This document shows positions 61,504 to 64,000 of a stretch of 64,000 nt of DNA, piece by piece; the stretch's first letter is position 1; each line of letters opens with the position of its first letter. A program made the position numbers and the translations under genes. Source of the stretch: Gramella jeungdoensis. GTDB lineage: Bacteria > Bacteroidota > Bacteroidia > Flavobacteriales > Flavobacteriaceae. The DNA is taken from contig NZ_JAMSCK010000001.1 in NCBI RefSeq assembly GCF_023805255.1, positions 682,001-746,000 of the forward strand, written 5' to 3'. The notes beneath the pieces were generated by a model that saw only the letters and a list, made by a program, of their open reading frames with translations, was not told the origin of the DNA and did not search any database.

Positions 61504-62691
61504 ATGGAAATGGTAGTCCAAAATATCAAAGTTGGAATTATAGGTTCAGGATTTGCCGCTAGATTTCATTGTGATGCCCTTAGAAGAGTTTATCGCGTAA
61601 ATCTTGAAATAATCGGAGCCTATTCTCTTAATTTGGAAAACCTAAATGCCTTTTGTCAGGAAAAGAATCTTAAGCCTTTTGATAATCTGGATAGTTTGAT
61701 TAATGAAGCAGATGTACTCCACCTGTGTACTCCTCCTGTAACCCATGAAGCTCTTAGTATAAAGATCCTAAGTAAGAATAAGTATGTGGTTGTGGAAAAA
61801 CCTCTTACAGGTTATTTCGGGAAAGGAGAAGAAGACTTTTCTGGTGACACCTTTTCCAGAGAAGCAGGGCTTGAGGAGAGCTTAAAAAGCATTAGGAATA
61901 TTCTGCTGGCAGAAGAGAATAGTAAGGGGAAGGTTCTGTATGCCGAGAATTGGATATATGCCCCGGCAATTCAGAAAGAAAGGGAAATTATTGAGAAGAC
62001 TAAATCCCAGATTCTTTGTATCCAGGCTCAACAGTCTCATTCAGGGTCGCATTCTACGGCTTATGGAAAATGGGAATTGTCGGGAGGTGGCTCTCTTATG
62101 GGTAAAGGCTGTCATCCTATGGCAGCTGCCATCTATTTGAAGCATGTCGAAGGTAGATCTACAAATGGTAAACCTATACGACCTATGTCTGTTAGTTGTC
62201 GGGTTCATAGTATAACCCGCCTGCCGACTTATAAGAATCTGGAACATTTAAAAGATACATACACAGATGTTGAAGACTATGCTTTAACCCATATTATTTT
62301 TGAAGATGGTACCATCGCTGATATTACAGCCAGCGAAATTCTTCATGGAGGGGTAAAGAATTATTTGGAAGTACACGCCAATAACCATCGTACTATATGC
62401 AATCTTACTCCTACCAATGCCATGCAAACCTACAATCCAAAAGAGGAGTATTTTGAAGATATTTACGTAGTAGAGAAAACCGGAACAAAGCAGGGTTGGT
62501 CAAATATATCACCAGATGAAGCCTGGTTTAATGGATATCAGCACGAAATGGATAATTTTTATGATTCGATAGTCAAAGGAAGCGACCCTGAAAGTAACTC
62601 TGCCCTTGCGGCCGATGTGATCAGAAGTATTTATTCAGCCTACCTCTCAGCTGAAAATAAAGGTGCTGAAGTAAAGATTCCGTGGCTTTAA
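61504..62691 (+). CDS. Gfo/Idh/MocA family oxidoreductase
   Basis: An NAD(P)-dependent oxidoreductase of 395 residues acting on a sugar or sugar acid. The Rossmann motif GIIGSGFAARFHCDAL is near 12-27 and the family's EKPL is near 98-101. A C-terminal alpha/beta domain includes the substrate-side YAENWIYAPAIQKERE (near 146-161) and KGCHPMAAAIYLKH (near 201-214), where the His is a probable catalytic residue. It follows uxaA after 7 bp. No step of the known galacturonate pathway needs it, so it may process a decorated or methyl-etherified uronate (inference). Confidence 0.88.
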   Translation: MEMVVQNIKVGIIGSGFAARFHCDALRRVYRVNLEIIGAYSLNLENLNAFCQEKNLKPFDNLDSLINEADVLHLCTPPVTHEALSIKILSKNKYVVVEKPLTGYFGKGEEDFSGDTFSREAGLEESLKSIRNILLAEENSKGKVLYAENWIYAPAIQKEREIIEKTKSQILCIQAQQSHSGSHSTAYGKWELSGGGSLMGKGCHPMAAAIYLKHVEGRSTNGKPIRPMSVSCRVHSITRLPTYKNLEHLKDTYTDVEDYALTHIIFEDGTIADITASEILHGGVKNYLEVHANNHRTICNLTPTNAMQTYNPKEEYFEDIYVVEKTGTKQGWSNISPDEAWFNGYQHEMDNFYDSIVKGSDPESNSALAADVIRSIYSAYLSAENKGAEVKIPWL

Positions 62692-62706
62692 AACCCTTCC
62701 TCGAAC

Positions 62707-63756
62707 CTAACTTACATCACTAAGTTTAAGCAATTTTCTGTTTGAAGAATCACGGATGATTAGCTCTGGAGGGAGCACCACCTTTTTTTCAACAGTATAG
62801 GCATTGGTCTCTTTTACCTGCTCAAGAAAAACCTGGGCGGCAATCTTACCCATCATAAGCGGGGTTTGATCCATAGAGGTGATAGGCAGTTCCATATATT
62901 TGGTAAAAGGCTCATTACTGAATCCAACCACACAAACTTCCTGAGGAATTTTGATCTTTCTGGCCCGTAATTCCTGCATGGCACCAAGTGCTGCGTAATC
63001 TCCGGCAGAGAAAATAGCATCGGGTTTTTCTTCAAGCTTCCATAAATCGTCTATGGCCTGCATTCCAGATTCTATTTTACTGTTTACCTGAATTACATAC
63101 TCGGGATTAAAATCAATCTCATAATCTTTTAGAGCCTTTTTGTATCCCTCAAATCTGTTTCTATAGATTTCCAGGTTAATGTCACCAGAAAGATGTGCTA
63201 TTCTGCTACAGCCTTCTTTTATCAGGTGTTCTGTGGCAATATATCCTGCCTTATAATCGTCCAGCACTACCGAGCTCACGCTTGGGATATCTATTTTTCT
63301 ATCAAAAAATACCAGGGGCGTCTGTTCTTCAAGTACTTTTTTAATGTGATCTGTCTTCTGGGTGGTTTTGGAAACCGACATGAATATACCGTCAATTTGA
63401 GTATTTAAAAGGGCATTCAATTGCTCCGCTTCTATCTCAACTTCCTCATGAGATTGGCCTATAATGATATGGTAACCATGTGGAGTTAACTCTTCCTCAA
63501 TACCTCTAATTACTGAAGAGAAAAAACTACGATTAATATAAGGAACGATCACTCCTACGTTATTGGTCCTACCTTGTTTCAAAGCCTGGGCCAGTCGGTT
63601 CTGCTTATAGTTCATCTCTCTGGCGGTTTTAACAACCAACTCCCGCGTCTTCTCGCTAATTTTAGGATTGTTATTTAATGCCCGTGAGACTGTAGCAGCA
63701 CTGATATTTAATTTTTTGGAAATATCATAGATAGTAACCTTGTCTTTACTTTTCAT
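62707..63756 (-). CDS. LacI family transcriptional regulator (pectin locus, right)
   Basis: A 349-residue regulator convergent with the oxidoreductase gene (15 bp between stops). The HTH is near 8-27 (IYDISKKLNISAATVSRALNN) and the ligand-binding domain starts at NNVGVIVPYINRSFF (near 64-78). It is clearly related to the regulator at 40794 but not a recent duplicate. A perfect AATCGATT-core palindrome lies 164 bp upstream (63920-63931). Together the two LacI proteins bracket the pectin genes; which binds which site is not known. Confidence 0.92.
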   Translation of the reverse strand: MKSKDKVTIYDISKKLNISAATVSRALNNNPKISEKTRELVVKTAREMNYKQNRLAQALKQGRTNNVGVIVPYINRSFFSSVIRGIEEELTPHGYHIIIGQSHEEVEIEAEQLNALLNTQIDGIFMSVSKTTQKTDHIKKVLEEQTPLVFFDRKIDIPSVSSVVLDDYKAGYIATEHLIKEGCSRIAHLSGDINLEIYRNRFEGYKKALKDYEIDFNPEYVIQVNSKIESGMQAIDDLWKLEEKPDAIFSAGDYAALGAMQELRARKIKIPQEVCVVGFSNEPFTKYMELPITSMDQTPLMMGKIAAQVFLEQVKETNAYTVEKKVVLPPELIIRDSSNRKLLKLSDVS

Positions 63757-63919
63757 GAAGGCGTTTTGTTTGGTAGAATAGTTATTTTAAGAATCTGAAT
63801 TAGCCAATAATATTTCGGGTAAAATATGACTTTCTTCCTCCATAAAGCAACTCTTACATTATATATTTATTAAAAATAAAGAATTTTCTTAGTAAAAAAA
63901 GAAAATTAGCTTAATTTAA

Positions 63920-63931
63920 GCAATCGATTGC
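63920..63931. promoter_or_regulatory. LacI-type operator near the right edge (site D)
   Basis: GCAATCGATTGC is a perfect 12-bp palindrome identical to site B. A plausible plus-strand promoter has TTG inside the operator (63928-63930) and TATCTTCG at 63953-63960, which would drive a gene beyond the window. Orientation is unresolved. The region 63757-64000 holds no gene. Confidence 0.6.
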
Positions 63932-64000
63932 AAAAAATAATACAATATGCCTTTATCTTCGATTAAATTAAAATTCATTGCTTTTCTTCAAGTTCTTTTG

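Noticed and set aside
1-64000. CRISPR arrays, insertion sequences, prophage and integrative element ends, including around the two tRNA-Pro genes.
   Set aside because: No repeat-spacer pattern, transposase, integrase or repeated tRNA 3' end was seen.

Overview
The window is an AT-rich chromosomal segment from a member of the Bacteroidetes, most likely a marine Flavobacteriaceae of the Gramella/Christiangramia type (genus is inference). The signs are a SusC/SusD pair, several Bacteroidetes -7 boxes (TAnnTTTG) in place of a classical -10 box, few Shine-Dalgarno sites, the dapB-DUF5683-parB-parA neighbourhood, and a split methylmalonyl-CoA mutase whose small subunit lacks a cobalamin domain. No insertion sequences, prophage genes or CRISPR arrays were seen.

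Layout. (1) 1-9335, minus strand, housekeeping: dapB (cut by the left edge), DUF5683, parB, parA, a 2,4-dienoyl-CoA reductase-like SDR, mutB/mutA, an FtsB/DivIC-like protein, uridine kinase, and a cytochrome c lipoprotein paired with a PQQ-type sugar dehydrogenase (to 10532). (2) 10655-11233: tRNA-Pro(TGG), its terminator, and the eroded 3' part of a TolC/NodT-type efflux gene. (3) 11394-19005: an envelope glycan locus with an LtaS-like sulfatase-fold enzyme, an uncharacterised membrane-anchored protein, a TPR/YaiO outer-membrane barrel, an atypical receiver protein, a HEAT-like membrane protein and a processive GT2. (4) 19448-36428: a bioenergetic block. korA-korB lead directly into nuoABCDHIJKLMN, which has no nuoE, nuoF or nuoG; divergently there is a two-cluster ferredoxin and a full-length pyruvate:ferredoxin oxidoreductase. 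(5) 36538-40653: a HEPN-like protein, nadB/nadA, an aldo/keto reductase and tRNA-Pro(GGG). (6) 40794 to the right edge: a pectin/galacturonate utilisation locus: two LacI regulators, SusC/SusD, a DUF4957/DUF5123-type lipoprotein, a PL1 pectate lyase, kduI, kduD, uxaC, kdgK, eda, a TRAP transporter, uxaB, uxaA and a Gfo/Idh/MocA oxidoreductase.

How the genes work together. In block 4, two 2-oxoacid:ferredoxin oxidoreductases produce reduced ferredoxin beside a complex I that lacks its NADH-oxidising module, which suggests a ferredoxin- (or flavodoxin-) driven proton-pumping quinone reductase. Three palindromes of FNR geometry (ATGAC-N4-GTCAT) lie upstream of korA, the ferredoxin gene and nadA. 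In all three the centre is exactly 29.5 bp upstream of the first base of a -7 box, the spacing of a class II activator; I consider this the strongest new signal in the window. In block 6, oligogalacturonides are bound and imported by SusCD, cleaved by PL1, and catabolised by two branches that meet at 2-keto-3-deoxygluconate: KduI/KduD for unsaturated uronate and UxaC/UxaB/UxaA for galacturonate. KdgK and Eda then yield pyruvate and glyceraldehyde-3-phosphate. LacI-type palindromes (core AATCGATT) sit at the same position relative to the susC and kduI promoters. A further copy near the right edge suggests that the locus continues beyond the window.
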